Of a stretch of 64,000 nt of DNA, positions 45,000-53,464 are shown in pieces (position 1 is the first letter of the stretch; every line of letters begins with the position of its first letter). The position numbers and the translations under genes are program-made. Source of the DNA: Viridibacillus sp050279675 (GTDB taxonomy: Bacteria; Bacillota; Bacilli; Bacillales_A; Planococcaceae); assembly GCF_050279675.1 (NCBI RefSeq), contig NZ_JBNNUK010000010.1, positions 90,192 to 154,191 of the forward strand, in the 5' to 3' direction. Under the pieces are notes generated by a model. That model had not been told where the DNA came from, made no database searches, and was given only the letters and a program-made list of their open reading frames with translations.

Positions 45000-46028
45000 A
45001 TGTATACATTATCGGAGGCACAATTAAAATTACTACCCGAAATGTCAGACATCCTTCAAATCAGATATCGACTTCTTCAAACGATTCAGATGATGGGTCC
45101 GATTGGCCGTAGAGCATTAGCTGAGCAGCTATCAGTTACTGAGCGTGAAGTGCGTAAGGAAACTGATTTGTTAAATGAGCAAGGATTGATATATACAAGC
45201 CGTTTAGGTATGAGTATTTCGGATAGTGGGCAACATGTACTCAGTAAACTAAAATCTCTCGTACATGAATGGTCAGGAATATCATCATTAGAAACTATAC
45301 TCACAAGACAATTCAAAATTCAAAAAGTAATCATTGTACCGGGCAATAATGATATTGAGCCTTCTGTCAAAACATTAATGGGTACGGAAGCTGCGAATGA
45401 GCTAGAACGTCTAGCGAATGGTAAAAAAACTGTAGCTGTCACTGGTGGAAGTACTGTTAGTGCAATTGCTGAAAGTTTAACTCCATCGAATAAATTTTCA
45501 CAATTACAGTTTATAGCAGCTAGAGGCGGTATTGGTGAAGAAATGCAGTTACAAGCAAACACCATTGCATCCGTATTTGCTAGTAAAACAGGTGGTACTT
45601 ATCGTACGTTGTATTTACCGGAATATTTAAGTGAAAATGCTTATTCTACAATGATGCAAGAACCTATTGTGAGAGAAATGATGGGTCTATATGAACAGAC
45701 TGATATTGTCATACATGGTATCGGTTCTGCAGAGGAAATGGCTGTTCGCAGAAATTCATCACCTGAAGATTTACACGCGCTACAAAGTTTTGGAGCAGTC
45801 GGTGAAGCTTTTGGTTATTATTTTGATGAAACGGGTAAAGCAGTACATAGAATTCGTACTGTTGGTATCCAGTTGGAACAAGTTCATAAATGCCCGTCTA
45901 TTTTAGCTGTAGCGGGAGGAACTTCAAAGGCTAAAGCAATTCTTTCGTATATTAAAAACCCTGCTGCGCAAACTATTCTTATTACTGATTTAGGAGCAGC
46001 GGAAGAATTGATTAAATTACTTAAGTAA
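45000..46028 (+). CDS. cggR: Central glycolytic genes regulator
   Basis: This 342-residue SorC/DeoR-family repressor controls the gapA operon in response to fructose-1,6-bisphosphate. An N-terminal winged helix (about residues 25-85; RRALAEQLSVTEREVRKETD) is followed by the sugar-phosphate-binding domain (about 110-340; TVAVTGGSTVSAIAE, GGTSKAKAIL). It is the first gene of the operon. GGAGGA precedes the ATG. A 20-bp-period repeat upstream is its likely own operator. Confidence 0.95.
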   Translation: MYTLSEAQLKLLPEMSDILQIRYRLLQTIQMMGPIGRRALAEQLSVTEREVRKETDLLNEQGLIYTSRLGMSISDSGQHVLSKLKSLVHEWSGISSLETILTRQFKIQKVIIVPGNNDIEPSVKTLMGTEAANELERLANGKKTVAVTGGSTVSAIAESLTPSNKFSQLQFIAARGGIGEEMQLQANTIASVFASKTGGTYRTLYLPEYLSENAYSTMMQEPIVREMMGLYEQTDIVIHGIGSAEEMAVRRNSSPEDLHALQSFGAVGEAFGYYFDETGKAVHRIRTVGIQLEQVHKCPSILAVAGGTSKAKAILSYIKNPAAQTILITDLGAAEELIKLLK

Positions 46029-46051
46029 TTACAAAAATGGAGGAATAGAAC

Positions 46052-47059
46052 ATGACTTTAAAATTAGCGATTAACGGATTTGGACGTATTGGACGATTAG
46101 TATTTCGAAATGCAGTACAGCATGAGAATATTGAGGTAGTAGCAGTAAACGATTTAACAGACGCAGCAATGTTAGCTCATTTGTTAAAATATGATTCCGT
46201 ACACGGTGTTTTAGATGCAGAAGTATCTTCTGAAGGTGAATACCTAATTGTTAATGGTAAGAGAGTACGTGTTTATGCTGAAAAAGATCCAGCAGTTTTA
46301 CCTTGGAAAGAACTTGGAGTCGATATTGTAATCGAGTCTACAGGACATTTTGTTAAAACAGAATTAGCAGGCAAACATCTTGAAGCAGGTGCTAAAAAAG
46401 TTATCGTTTCTGCACCGGGTAAAGGTAATATGCCAACATTTGTTATGGGTGTAAATCATAAAGAATACAATGCTTCAGAGCATAATGTAGTTTCAAATGC
46501 ATCTTGTACTACAAACTGCTTAGCACCATTAGCAAAAGTAATAGATGAGAAATTTGGTATTAAACGTGGAATGATGACTACAATCCACTCATATACAAAT
46601 GACCAACGCATCTTAGACTTACCACATTCTGATTATCGTCGTGCACGTGCAGCTGGTGAATCAATGATTCCAACAACAACAGGTGCTGCAGTGGCAGTTG
46701 CAAAAGTTTTACCGAATTTAAAAGGCAAACTAGACGGTATGGCAGTACGCGTACCAACTCCTAATGTATCTTTAGTAGACTTAGTAGCTGAATTAGACAA
46801 ATCGGTATCAGTAGAAGAAATCAATGCTGCACTAAAAGAAGCTTCAGAAAACGAACTAAAAGGTATTTTAAATTTCACAGATTTACCACTTGTTTCAATT
46901 GATTATAATGGTAATAAAGCATCATCAACAATTGATAGCTTATCAACAATGGTCCTTGAAGATAACCTAGTAAAAGTACTATCTTGGTACGACAATGAGT
47001 CAGGATATTCTGCTCGTTGTATCGACTTAGCGCTTTACATGTACGATCAAGGTTTGTAA
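46052..47059 (+). CDS. gapA: Glyceraldehyde-3-phosphate dehydrogenase
   Basis: This 335-residue NAD-dependent glycolytic enzyme has the Rossmann motif INGFGRIGRLVFR, catalytic Cys152 in SNASCTTNCLAP and the active-site His in TTIHSYTNDQ. Its place directly behind cggR marks it as the glycolytic GapA rather than the gluconeogenic GapB. GGAGGAA precedes the ATG. A hairpin terminator follows, so pgk onward may depend on readthrough or processing. Confidence 0.96.
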   Translation: MTLKLAINGFGRIGRLVFRNAVQHENIEVVAVNDLTDAAMLAHLLKYDSVHGVLDAEVSSEGEYLIVNGKRVRVYAEKDPAVLPWKELGVDIVIESTGHFVKTELAGKHLEAGAKKVIVSAPGKGNMPTFVMGVNHKEYNASEHNVVSNASCTTNCLAPLAKVIDEKFGIKRGMMTTIHSYTNDQRILDLPHSDYRRARAAGESMIPTTTGAAVAVAKVLPNLKGKLDGMAVRVPTPNVSLVDLVAELDKSVSVEEINAALKEASENELKGILNFTDLPLVSIDYNGNKASSTIDSLSTMVLEDNLVKVLSWYDNESGYSARCIDLALYMYDQGL

Positions 47060-47109
47060 TAGAAAAACCGTAGCCTTTATGAACCCGAGAGTTTATAATG
47101 TATTAGGGT

Positions 47110-47142
47110 AAAAGGAGAAGGGGTTACTCTTCTCCTTCTTTT
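47110..47142 (+). terminator. Terminator-like hairpin between gapA and pgk
   Basis: AAGGAGAAG (47112-47120) and CTTCTCCTT (47129-47137) form a 9-bp perfect stem followed by a T-rich tail. It may reduce transcription into pgk, fitting the higher gapA levels usual in Bacillales. Confidence 0.7.
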
Positions 47143-47154
47143 ATTCCTAAAAAG

Positions 47155-47172
47155 AGTAAGCGTTTGCTTACT
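47155..47172. other. 18-bp palindrome upstream of pgk
   Basis: AGTAAGC-GTTT-GCTTACT is a perfect 7-bp inverted repeat without a T tract. It loosely resembles a CcpA cre site (central AAGCGTTT) but misses conserved ends. An RNA hairpin in the operon message is equally possible. Confidence 0.35.
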
Positions 47173-47288
47173 AGTAATATTGGAATGAATTTTTCAAATG
47201 GCCTGTTGTATTATCAAAAAATTATAAATAAGATGCTTGTTTCACATAGTTGGAAAAGCAATTTAAACAATTGGAGGAGGCTCTCTTC

Positions 47289-48473
47289 ATGTATCAGAAG
47301 AAGACGATGAATGATGTAGAAGTAAACGGAAAACGTGTATTTGTGCGCGTAGATTTTAATGTGCCTATGGAAGATGGTAAAATCACCGACGACACTCGTA
47401 TTAGAGCAGCACTTCCTACAATTTCTAACCTAGTTGAAAAAGGTGCTAAAGTAATTTTAGCTAGTCATCTTGGACGTCCAAAAGGTGAAGTGAAAGAAGA
47501 GTTACGTTTAACTGCAGTTGGAAATCATCTAGCTGAATTGCTAGGAAAACCTGTTACAAAATTAGATGAATCAATTGGTGAAACGGTAGAAAAAGCGGTA
47601 GCAGACATGAAAAATGGAGACATTGTATTACTTGAAAACGTTCGTTTCCATGCTGGAGAAGAAAAAAATGATGCTGACCTTGCAGCAAACTTTGCTAAAT
47701 TAGCAGATATTTATGTTAACGATGCATTTGGAGCAGCTCACCGTGCACATGCTACGACTGCGGGTATCGCTGAATACATCCCAGCTGTTTCGGGCTTATT
47801 AATGGAGAAAGAGCTTGATGTATTAGGTAAAGCTTTATCTACTCCAGAACGTCCATTTACAGCAATTATTGGCGGAGCGAAAGTAAAAGACAAGATTGGT
47901 GTAATTGAAAATCTTTTAGAGAAAGTAGATCACTTAATCATTGGTGGCGGTCTGTCATACACATTCTCTAAAGCACAAGGTTATAATATCGGACAATCTT
48001 TATTAGAAGAAGATAAAATTGAGTTAGCGAAATCTTTCATCGAAAAAGCGCAAGCTAAAGGTGTGAAATTGCATATGCCTGTTGATGTTATTGTGGCAGA
48101 TACTTTTTCTAAAGATGCTAATACTAAAGTTGTTGATATCGATCAAATTCCTTCTGATTGGATGGGGCTTGATATTGGACCTAAAACAACTGCAGAGTAT
48201 GCAGATGTTATTAAAAACTCAAAATTAGTCATTTGGAATGGACCAATGGGTGTATTTGAAATGGATGCTTTTGCTAACGGAACAAAAGGTGTTGCACAGG
48301 CAATGGCAGAAACTGATGCCTACACTATCATTGGCGGAGGCGATTCAGCCGCTGCAGTCGAAAAATTCCATGTAGCAGATAAGATGGACCACATCTCAAC
48401 AGGTGGCGGTGCATCACTAGAATTTATGGAAGGCAAAGCTTTACCAGGCGTTGTCGCATTAAACGATAAATAA
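47289..48473 (+). CDS. pgk: Phosphoglycerate kinase
   Basis: This 394-residue enzyme makes ATP from 1,3-bisphosphoglycerate. The N-terminal signature GKRVFVRVDFNVPM, substrate-binding Arg segments (SHLGRPKGE, LLENVRFHAGEEKND), the hinge and the nucleotide loop IIGGGDSAAAVEKF are present. ATG 47289 follows GGAGGAGG at 8 bases; an earlier in-frame ATG (47250) would precede that site. Pgk shares bases with the tpiA region (the tpiA start is 15 bases after the stop). Confidence 0.96.
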   Translation: MYQKKTMNDVEVNGKRVFVRVDFNVPMEDGKITDDTRIRAALPTISNLVEKGAKVILASHLGRPKGEVKEELRLTAVGNHLAELLGKPVTKLDESIGETVEKAVADMKNGDIVLLENVRFHAGEEKNDADLAANFAKLADIYVNDAFGAAHRAHATTAGIAEYIPAVSGLLMEKELDVLGKALSTPERPFTAIIGGAKVKDKIGVIENLLEKVDHLIIGGGLSYTFSKAQGYNIGQSLLEEDKIELAKSFIEKAQAKGVKLHMPVDVIVADTFSKDANTKVVDIDQIPSDWMGLDIGPKTTAEYADVIKNSKLVIWNGPMGVFEMDAFANGTKGVAQAMAETDAYTIIGGGDSAAAVEKFHVADKMDHISTGGGASLEFMEGKALPGVVALNDK

Positions 48474-48487
48474 TGGAGGGTATTCAC

Positions 48488-49249
48488 ATGCGTAAACCAA
48501 TTATTGCAGGTAACTGGAAAATGTTTAAACACTTAAGCGATGCTGTAGAATTTGTAGAGGCAGTAAAATCATCAATTCCAAACAAAGAAAAAGTGGACTC
48601 AATTATTTGCGCTCCAGCCTTATTCTTGCCAACACTTGTCGAACAAGCTAAAGGCTCTAATTTAGCGATTGGTGCTCAAACAATGCACTTTGAAAAAGAA
48701 GGTGCCTTTACAGGTGAAGTAAGTCCTTCTCAACTATCAGACATTGCTGTTTCTTATGTGGTTTTAGGCCACTCTGAGCGCCGTGAGTATTATAACGAAA
48801 CGGATGCAGCAGTTAACAAAAAAACTCAGGCAGCATTTGAATATAACTTAACTCCAATTGTATGTGTTGGTGAAACACTAGAAGAGCGTGAAGCTGGAAA
48901 CACAGTTGCAAAAGTAGCTGGTCAAGTACGTGCAGCTCTTGAAGGTTTATCAACAGAGCAAGTAAAACAAACTGTTATTGCATACGAGCCAATTTGGGCA
49001 ATCGGTACAGGTGAAACGGCAACTGCAGAAGATGCAAATGAAGTTTGTGGAGCGGTTCGTGCCACTGTTCAAGAAATTGCTGGTCCAGATGCTGCAGCAG
49101 CAATTCGCATTCAATATGGTGGAAGTGTGAAACCTGAAAATATTGTTGAATTGCTATCAATGGAGCACATTGACGGGGCTCTTGTAGGTGGAGCAAGCCT
49201 ACAATCAGATTCTTATTTGAGACTTTTGGAGGCGGGCGCAAATGCCTAA
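48488..49249 (+). CDS. tpiA: Triosephosphate isomerase
   Basis: This 253-residue (beta/alpha)8 enzyme interconverts DHAP and glyceraldehyde-3-phosphate. N-terminal GNWKM has the catalytic Lys, the catalytic His is in VVLGHSERR, and the catalytic Glu is in VIAYEPIWAIGTG. The phosphate loop YGGSVKPEN is clear. ATG 48488 follows TGGAGGG. It overlaps gpmI by 8 bases. Confidence 0.97.
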   Translation: MRKPIIAGNWKMFKHLSDAVEFVEAVKSSIPNKEKVDSIICAPALFLPTLVEQAKGSNLAIGAQTMHFEKEGAFTGEVSPSQLSDIAVSYVVLGHSERREYYNETDAAVNKKTQAAFEYNLTPIVCVGETLEEREAGNTVAKVAGQVRAALEGLSTEQVKQTVIAYEPIWAIGTGETATAEDANEVCGAVRATVQEIAGPDAAAAIRIQYGGSVKPENIVELLSMEHIDGALVGGASLQSDSYLRLLEAGANA

Positions 49250-50768
49250 AAAACCTGTAGCACTTATTATTTTAGACGGTTTAGGTTTACGTAGTGAAGT
49301 GTTCGGAAATGCCGTAGCACAAGCGAAAAAGCCAACATTTGATCGTTTATGGAATACGTATCCTCATTCAACACTTCTCGCTTCAGGTGAAGCAGTTGGC
49401 CTACCAGATGGACAAATGGGTAACTCAGAGGTAGGTCACTTGAATATTGGTGCCGGACGTATTGTGTATCAAAGTTTAACGAGAATTCAAAAGTCTATTA
49501 AAGATGGTGACTTCTTCGAAAACGATGCATTAGTGCAAGCAGTAAAATATGCAAAAGAGAATAATACAAAATTACATTTAATGGGCTTACTTTCTGATGG
49601 CGGTGTACATAGTCATTATGAGCACTTATTTGCACTACTAAAGCTAGCTAAGAATCATGGTTTAGATGAAGTTTACATTCATGGTTTCTTAGATGGTCGT
49701 GACGTAGCACCAACATCAGCAGTTTCTTATATTGAAGAAACTGAACGTCAAATAGCTGAGATCGGTGTAGGGAAAATCGCATCAATTAGTGGTCGTTACT
49801 ATGCAATGGATCGAGACAATCGTTGGGATCGTATAGAAAAAGTGTATCAAGTACTCGTCGATGCTAAAGGTGAAGAAGCAAGTTCTGCAAAATCAGGTGT
49901 GCAAAATTCATATGCAAAAGAAATTACAGATGAATTTGTTGTACCTTTTGTCGTGAAAGAAAACGGCAAACCTGTTGCAACGATTGAATCAAATGATTCT
50001 GTCATTTTCTTCAACTTCCGTCCTGACCGAGCAATTGAACTTTCAAAAGCATTTACGAATCCTTCATTTAATGGTTTTGAATTAAGCGAAAAACATCCTA
50101 AAGATATCTTATATGTCACGTTCAAGCATTATAGCGATGAGGTAAATGCTAAAGTTGCGTTTGAAAATGATAACTTGGTCAATACTATTGGCGAAGTCAT
50201 AGCAAATGAAGGTTTAACTCAACTGCGTATTGCTGAAACTGAGAAATATCCTCATGTCACATTCTTTATGAGTGGCGGGCGTGAAGAGAAATTCGCTGGT
50301 GAAGAGCGCATTTTGATTAACTCACCTAAAGTAGCAACATACGATTTACAACCTGAAATGAGCGCTTATGAAGTGACAGATGCTTTGTTAGCAGCGATAG
50401 AATCTGATGCTTTTGATGGCATTATTCTCAACTTTGCTAATCCTGATATGGTTGGACATAGCGGTATGCTAGAACCAACGATTAAGGCAATTGAAGTTGT
50501 TGATGAGTGTTTGGGTAAAATTGTAGATGCTATCGTTGCAAAAGGCGGAGCAGCAATTGTAACTGCTGATCACGGGAATTCTGACGAGGTTACTACTTTG
50601 GAAGGTCAACCGATGACAGCTCATACAACGAACCCTGTTCCAGTAATCGTCACAAAAGAAAATATCGTTTTACGAGATGGTGGAATTTTAGCCGATTTGG
50701 CTCCAACCATGTTAAAATTACTTGGAGTGGAACAACCACTTGAAATGACAGGAAAACCATTATTTTAA
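49242..50768 (+). CDS. gpmI: 2,3-bisphosphoglycerate-independent phosphoglycerate mutase
   Basis: This 508-residue manganese enzyme of the alkaline-phosphatase superfamily has metal-binding LIILDGLG and the phospho-Ser in GQMGNSEVGHLNIGAGR (about residue 62). The lid domain (about 80-310) is followed by the metal motifs NFANPDMVGHSG and TADHGNSD. This manganese-dependent type is the one used by spore-formers, where its pH sensitivity stores 3-phosphoglycerate in spores. It overlaps tpiA by 8 bases, with GGAGG inside tpiA. Confidence 0.96.
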   Translation: MPKKPVALIILDGLGLRSEVFGNAVAQAKKPTFDRLWNTYPHSTLLASGEAVGLPDGQMGNSEVGHLNIGAGRIVYQSLTRIQKSIKDGDFFENDALVQAVKYAKENNTKLHLMGLLSDGGVHSHYEHLFALLKLAKNHGLDEVYIHGFLDGRDVAPTSAVSYIEETERQIAEIGVGKIASISGRYYAMDRDNRWDRIEKVYQVLVDAKGEEASSAKSGVQNSYAKEITDEFVVPFVVKENGKPVATIESNDSVIFFNFRPDRAIELSKAFTNPSFNGFELSEKHPKDILYVTFKHYSDEVNAKVAFENDNLVNTIGEVIANEGLTQLRIAETEKYPHVTFFMSGGREEKFAGEERILINSPKVATYDLQPEMSAYEVTDALLAAIESDAFDGIILNFANPDMVGHSGMLEPTIKAIEVVDECLGKIVDAIVAKGGAAIVTADHGNSDEVTTLEGQPMTAHTTNPVPVIVTKENIVLRDGGILADLAPTMLKLLGVEQPLEMTGKPLF

Positions 50769-50788
50769 AACTGAGGAGAGTTAAAACA

Positions 50789-52084
50789 ATGCCAATTATT
50801 ACAGACGTACAAGCTCGTGAAGTATTAGATTCACGCGGTAACCCAACAATAGAAGTAGAAGTATTCACAGAAAGCGGTGCATTTGGTCGTGCAATCGTAC
50901 CATCTGGTGCATCTACAGGGGAATATGAAGCAGTAGAATTGCGCGATGGCGATAAAGGTCGCTACCTTGGAAAAGGTGTTTTAAAAGCAGTTGATAATGT
51001 AAATAACGTCATTGCACCTGAATTAATCGGTAACTATGCTGTACTTGATCAAGTATCAATTGATAACAGCATGATCGAATTAGATGGTACTGAAAACAAA
51101 GGTAAACTTGGAGCAAATGCTATTCTTGGAGTATCTTTAGCAGTTGCACATGCAGCAGCAGACTATTTAGGAGTTCCTCTCTATCAATATATCGGTGGAG
51201 TGAATGCAAAACAATTGCCAGTACCGATGATGAACATCTTAAATGGTGGCGAACACGCTGATAACAACGTAGATATTCAAGAATTTATGGTAATGCCTGT
51301 AGGCGCTGAATCTTTCCGCCACGCATTACGTATGGGTACTGAAATCTTCCACAACTTAAAAGCTGTATTAAAAGAATCTGGACATAATACTGCAGTAGGT
51401 GATGAAGGAGGCTTCGCGCCAAACCTTTCTTCTAATGAGGAGGCACTTGCTACAATTATGACAGCAATCGAACGTGCTGGTTACAAACCAGGCGAAGAAG
51501 TATTCTTAGCAATGGATGTTGCATCTTCTGAACTTTATAGTAAAGAAGACGGTAAATATCACTTAGATGGTGAAGGCGTTGTTAAAACTTCTGAAGAGAT
51601 GGTTGCATGGTACGAGGAAATGACTAATAAATATCCAATCATCTCAATTGAAGACGGCTTAGATGAAAATGACTGGGCTGGTCATAAATTATTAACAGAA
51701 CGTATTGGCGAGAAAGTACAACTTGTTGGTGATGACTTATTCGTAACAAATACGAAAAAATTATCACGTGGTATCGAAGAAGGCGTTGGTAACTCAATCC
51801 TAATTAAAGTTAACCAAATCGGTACTTTAACAGAAACTTTAGATGCTATTGAAATGGCTAAACAAGCAGGCTACACAGCTGTTATCTCTCACCGCTCAGG
51901 TGAATCTGAAGATGCAACTATTGCTGACATCGCAGTAGCTGTAAATGCTGGCCAAATCAAAACAGGTGCACCTTCACGTACTGACCGCGTTGCGAAATAT
52001 AACCAATTACTTCGCATCGAAGATCAACTACACTCAACAGCAAGATATAATGGCTTAAAATCTTTCTACAACTTAAAAAAATAA
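50789..52084 (+). CDS. eno: Enolase
   Basis: This 431-residue enolase makes phosphoenolpyruvate and is the last gene of the cggR-gapA-pgk-tpiA-gpmI-eno operon. It shows the N-terminal EVLDSRGNPTIEVEV, the catalytic Glu in GDEGGFAPN, metal ligands in AMDVASSE, SIEDGLDE and VGDDLFVTN, and the active-site SHRSGESEDATIADIAV. GAGGAGAG precedes the ATG. Confidence 0.97.
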   Translation: MPIITDVQAREVLDSRGNPTIEVEVFTESGAFGRAIVPSGASTGEYEAVELRDGDKGRYLGKGVLKAVDNVNNVIAPELIGNYAVLDQVSIDNSMIELDGTENKGKLGANAILGVSLAVAHAAADYLGVPLYQYIGGVNAKQLPVPMMNILNGGEHADNNVDIQEFMVMPVGAESFRHALRMGTEIFHNLKAVLKESGHNTAVGDEGGFAPNLSSNEEALATIMTAIERAGYKPGEEVFLAMDVASSELYSKEDGKYHLDGEGVVKTSEEMVAWYEEMTNKYPIISIEDGLDENDWAGHKLLTERIGEKVQLVGDDLFVTNTKKLSRGIEEGVGNSILIKVNQIGTLTETLDAIEMAKQAGYTAVISHRSGESEDATIADIAVAVNAGQIKTGAPSRTDRVAKYNQLLRIEDQLHSTARYNGLKSFYNLKK

Positions 52085-52113
52085 GTTAGAAATTTACTTA
52101 AGCTCTAAATAAC

Positions 52114-52166
52114 ATAGAGCTATTTCACTGTCGCAATTAGCACAGTAGAAATAGCTCTATTTTTTC
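52114..52166 (+). terminator. Terminator of the glycolytic operon
   Basis: A long stem (ATAGAGCTATTTCACTGT from 52114 with ACAGT.GAAATAGCTCTAT ending about 52160, small bulge) is followed by T6. Confidence 0.9.
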
Positions 52167-52328
52167 ATTTGGTAGTCGTCAAAATTGTATGGAAATGTTA
52201 GAATATAACTTAAGCGCTAGTCTATATACAGGCTACATAGCATGATTGAATTAGAACAACGTTGTCATTACGTACAGTTTTTGGTAAGATAAGACTGTTG
52301 TGATGTTTCGAATCAGGAGGTGGAACAT

Positions 52329-52556
52329 ATGCATACTGTGATTATGACACTATTAATCATTGTTTCTCTTGCATTAGTTGTCTTAGTATTATTACAATCA
52401 AGTAAAAGTGCAGGTCTTTCGGGAGCCATCTCTGGTGGAGCTGAGCAACTTTTTGGTAAGCAAAAAGCTCGAGGCATGGACCTTATTTTGCACCGCATTA
52501 CGGTAGTATTATCAATTTTATTTTTTGTACTAGCTTTAGCTATTGCGAAAATTTAA
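52329..52556 (+). CDS. secG: Preprotein translocase subunit SecG
   Basis: This 75-residue membrane protein has two helices (about 4-24 and 52-73) and the conserved loop VLLQSSKSAGLSGAISGGAE. It is the accessory subunit of SecYEG. ATG 52329 with AGGAGGTGG upstream fits the family start; the upstream GTG (52320) is inside that ribosome-binding region. It is followed by est and rnr as in B. subtilis. Confidence 0.94.
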   Translation: MHTVIMTLLIIVSLALVVLVLLQSSKSAGLSGAISGGAEQLFGKQKARGMDLILHRITVVLSILFFVLALAIAKI

Positions 52557-52570
52557 TGAGCGATATTTGA

Positions 52571-52606
52571 ACCGCCTGACCACCTTATGGTTAGGCGTTT
52601 TCTTTT
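52571..52606 (+). terminator. Terminator after secG
   Basis: CGCCTGACCA (52573-52582) pairs with TGGTTAGGCG (52588-52597), with one G-U pair, then a T-rich run. Confidence 0.75.
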
Positions 52607-52674
52607 ATAAAAGCATATAATTAATAATAGAACACTTACATACATGAATTGTATTATTAATGGAGGTTTGCTTC

Positions 52675-53421
52675 ATGGAAGTTTTAATGTCACAGCCTTT
52701 CTTTTTTAAAGCAGGTCCACGTGCGGTGTTACTGTTGCATGGATTTACTGGGAACTCTTCCGATGTGCGAATGTTAGGAAGATTTTTGGAGAAAAAGGGC
52801 TATACTACGTTTGCTCCTCATTATAAAGGCCACGGTGTACCACCAGAGGAACTAATCCATACAAGACCATCAGATTGGTGGGAAGACGTTCTACATGGAT
52901 ATAATACTTTAAAAGAAGCTGGTTATGAAGAAATTGCAGTTGCTGGTTTATCTTTAGGTGGTGTATTTTCACTGCGTTTAGGGTATACACTACCTATTAA
53001 GGGGATTGCGACAATGTGTGCACCAATGTCAATGCACACTACGGATTTAATGTTCGAAGGTGTGTTGAAATATGCACGTGACTTTAAAAAGTTTATTGGA
53101 AAAAAACCAGATGAAATCGAGCAAGAGATATCTGAACTGAAGCAACAAGGGATGCCTTCACTTTCAGAATTACGAGAACTTGTTTATCAGGTTCGTAATC
53201 AGATTGATCTAATCTATGCTCCAATATTCGTTGCCCAAGGATTATTAGATGACGTGATTGATAAAAATTCAGCACAAATCATTTATGATCAGGTGGAGTC
53301 CAATGATAAAGCTATAAAATGGTATAAAGAGTCTGGGCACGTTATTACTCTTGACAAAGAGAAAAAACAATTACATGAAGATATATATGCTTTTTTAGAA
53401 AAACTCGATTGGCAAGAGTAA
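52675..53421 (+). CDS. est: Carboxylesterase (Est30-type)
   Basis: This 248-residue alpha/beta-hydrolase resembles Geobacillus Est30 and B. subtilis YvaK. Oxyanion LLLHGFTGNSSDV, nucleophile Ser in AGLSLGGVFS (about residue 95), acidic residue in QGLLDDVID and catalytic His in SGHVITLD are visible. It hydrolyses short carboxylic esters, and the natural substrate is unknown. ATG 52675 is supported by TGGAGG 8 bases upstream. Confidence 0.92.
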   Translation: MEVLMSQPFFFKAGPRAVLLLHGFTGNSSDVRMLGRFLEKKGYTTFAPHYKGHGVPPEELIHTRPSDWWEDVLHGYNTLKEAGYEEIAVAGLSLGGVFSLRLGYTLPIKGIATMCAPMSMHTTDLMFEGVLKYARDFKKFIGKKPDEIEQEISELKQQGMPSLSELRELVYQVRNQIDLIYAPIFVAQGLLDDVIDKNSAQIIYDQVESNDKAIKWYKESGHVITLDKEKKQLHEDIYAFLEKLDWQE

Positions 53422-53464
53422 AAATGGCATTCTTCGCAAACGCTATTAGAAGGAGGGAAGAAAG

